Of a DNA stretch of 22,594 nucleotides, positions 22,563 to 22,594 are shown one piece after another. The position numbers and the translations under genes were made by a program. The notes below the pieces were generated by a model. It saw only the letters and a program-made list of their open reading frames with translations, was not told the DNA's origin and searched no databases. This DNA comes from an uncultured Lachnospiraceae bacterium (GTDB taxonomy: Bacteria; Bacillota; Clostridia; Lachnospirales; Lachnospiraceae): positions 1 through 22,594 of the forward strand of contig CAJUMC010000052.1 of NCBI GenBank assembly GCA_910587085.1. Direction: 5' to 3'. Within the stretch, counting starts at the first letter, position 1. Each line of letters starts with the position of its first letter.

Positions 22563-22579
22563 CACCGGCTATGCCGGTG
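22563..22579 (+). mobile_element. Possible left-end hairpin of an IS200/IS605-type element (cut by window end)
   Basis: CACCGGC-TAT-GCCGGTG is a perfect 7-bp hairpin, preceded by AAAAAATAAAC, at the extreme right of the window. Subterminal hairpins like this mark the ends of IS200/IS605 elements, which are recognised by a Y1 transposase and lack inverted terminal repeats. No transposase lies inside the window, so this is only a candidate. Confidence 0.3.
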
Positions 22580-22594
22580 AGTCCCCAGCTGCTT

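Overview
The window looks like chromosomal DNA from a GC-rich, Gram-positive Clostridia, most likely a Lachnospiraceae-type gut anaerobe. This is inferred from the gene families (DUF4474, GerMN lipoprotein, BTAD regulator, M56/BlaR1-like protein, stand-alone FIST plus MCP operon), from strong AGGAGG-type ribosome sites and TTGACA/TATAAT promoters, and from the comEA/comEC/holA neighbourhood. I see no rRNA, tRNA or CRISPR array. A species cannot be named from the sequence alone.

Left part (1-5510). The window opens inside a MalT-like/BTAD transcriptional regulator whose 5' part appears frameshifted. Next comes a purine-rich minisatellite, then a full-length contractile tail sheath gene of the phage-tail-like/extracellular contractile injection system (eCIS) type, with no tube, baseplate or spike gene to its right. 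A strong bidirectional hairpin separates it from a convergent two-gene operon, with its own promoter, encoding a FIST sensory protein and a soluble MCP signalling protein.

Middle part (5511-10400). This is an accessory, partly decaying region. It holds a MORN-like small protein; an M56 (BlaR1-like) membrane peptidase behind a palindromic operator but without an adjacent repressor gene; a decayed NAD-epimerase fragment; a truncated GNAT acetyltransferase; trmO; and a YdcZ-type DMT transporter. Short tandem duplications mark the decayed stretch.

Right part (10440-21863). This is core-like. A + strand run comEA, OmpR/PhoB-type response regulator, histidine kinase, GerMN lipoprotein and comEC couples DNA uptake genes with a two-component system. 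It meets convergently a - strand pair (DUF4474 membrane protein, metallophosphoesterase), overlapping comEC by 14 bp. A strong promoter then drives pssA, psd and holA: phosphatidylserine synthesis, its decarboxylation to phosphatidylethanolamine, and the DNA polymerase III delta subunit.

Right edge (21864-22594). An XRE-family regulator is divergent from a 40-aa charged small protein with its own strong terminator. The last 30 bases form a short perfect hairpin that could be the left end of an IS200/IS605-type element.

The best leads for something undescribed are the orphan eCIS sheath beside a damaged BTAD regulator, the FIST/soluble-MCP pair with an altered MCP tip, the repressor-less M56 sensor with a beta-rich C-terminal domain, the Cys-rich insertion in the DUF4474 protein, and the XRE/small-protein pair. 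None is proven to be a new system by sequence reading alone.
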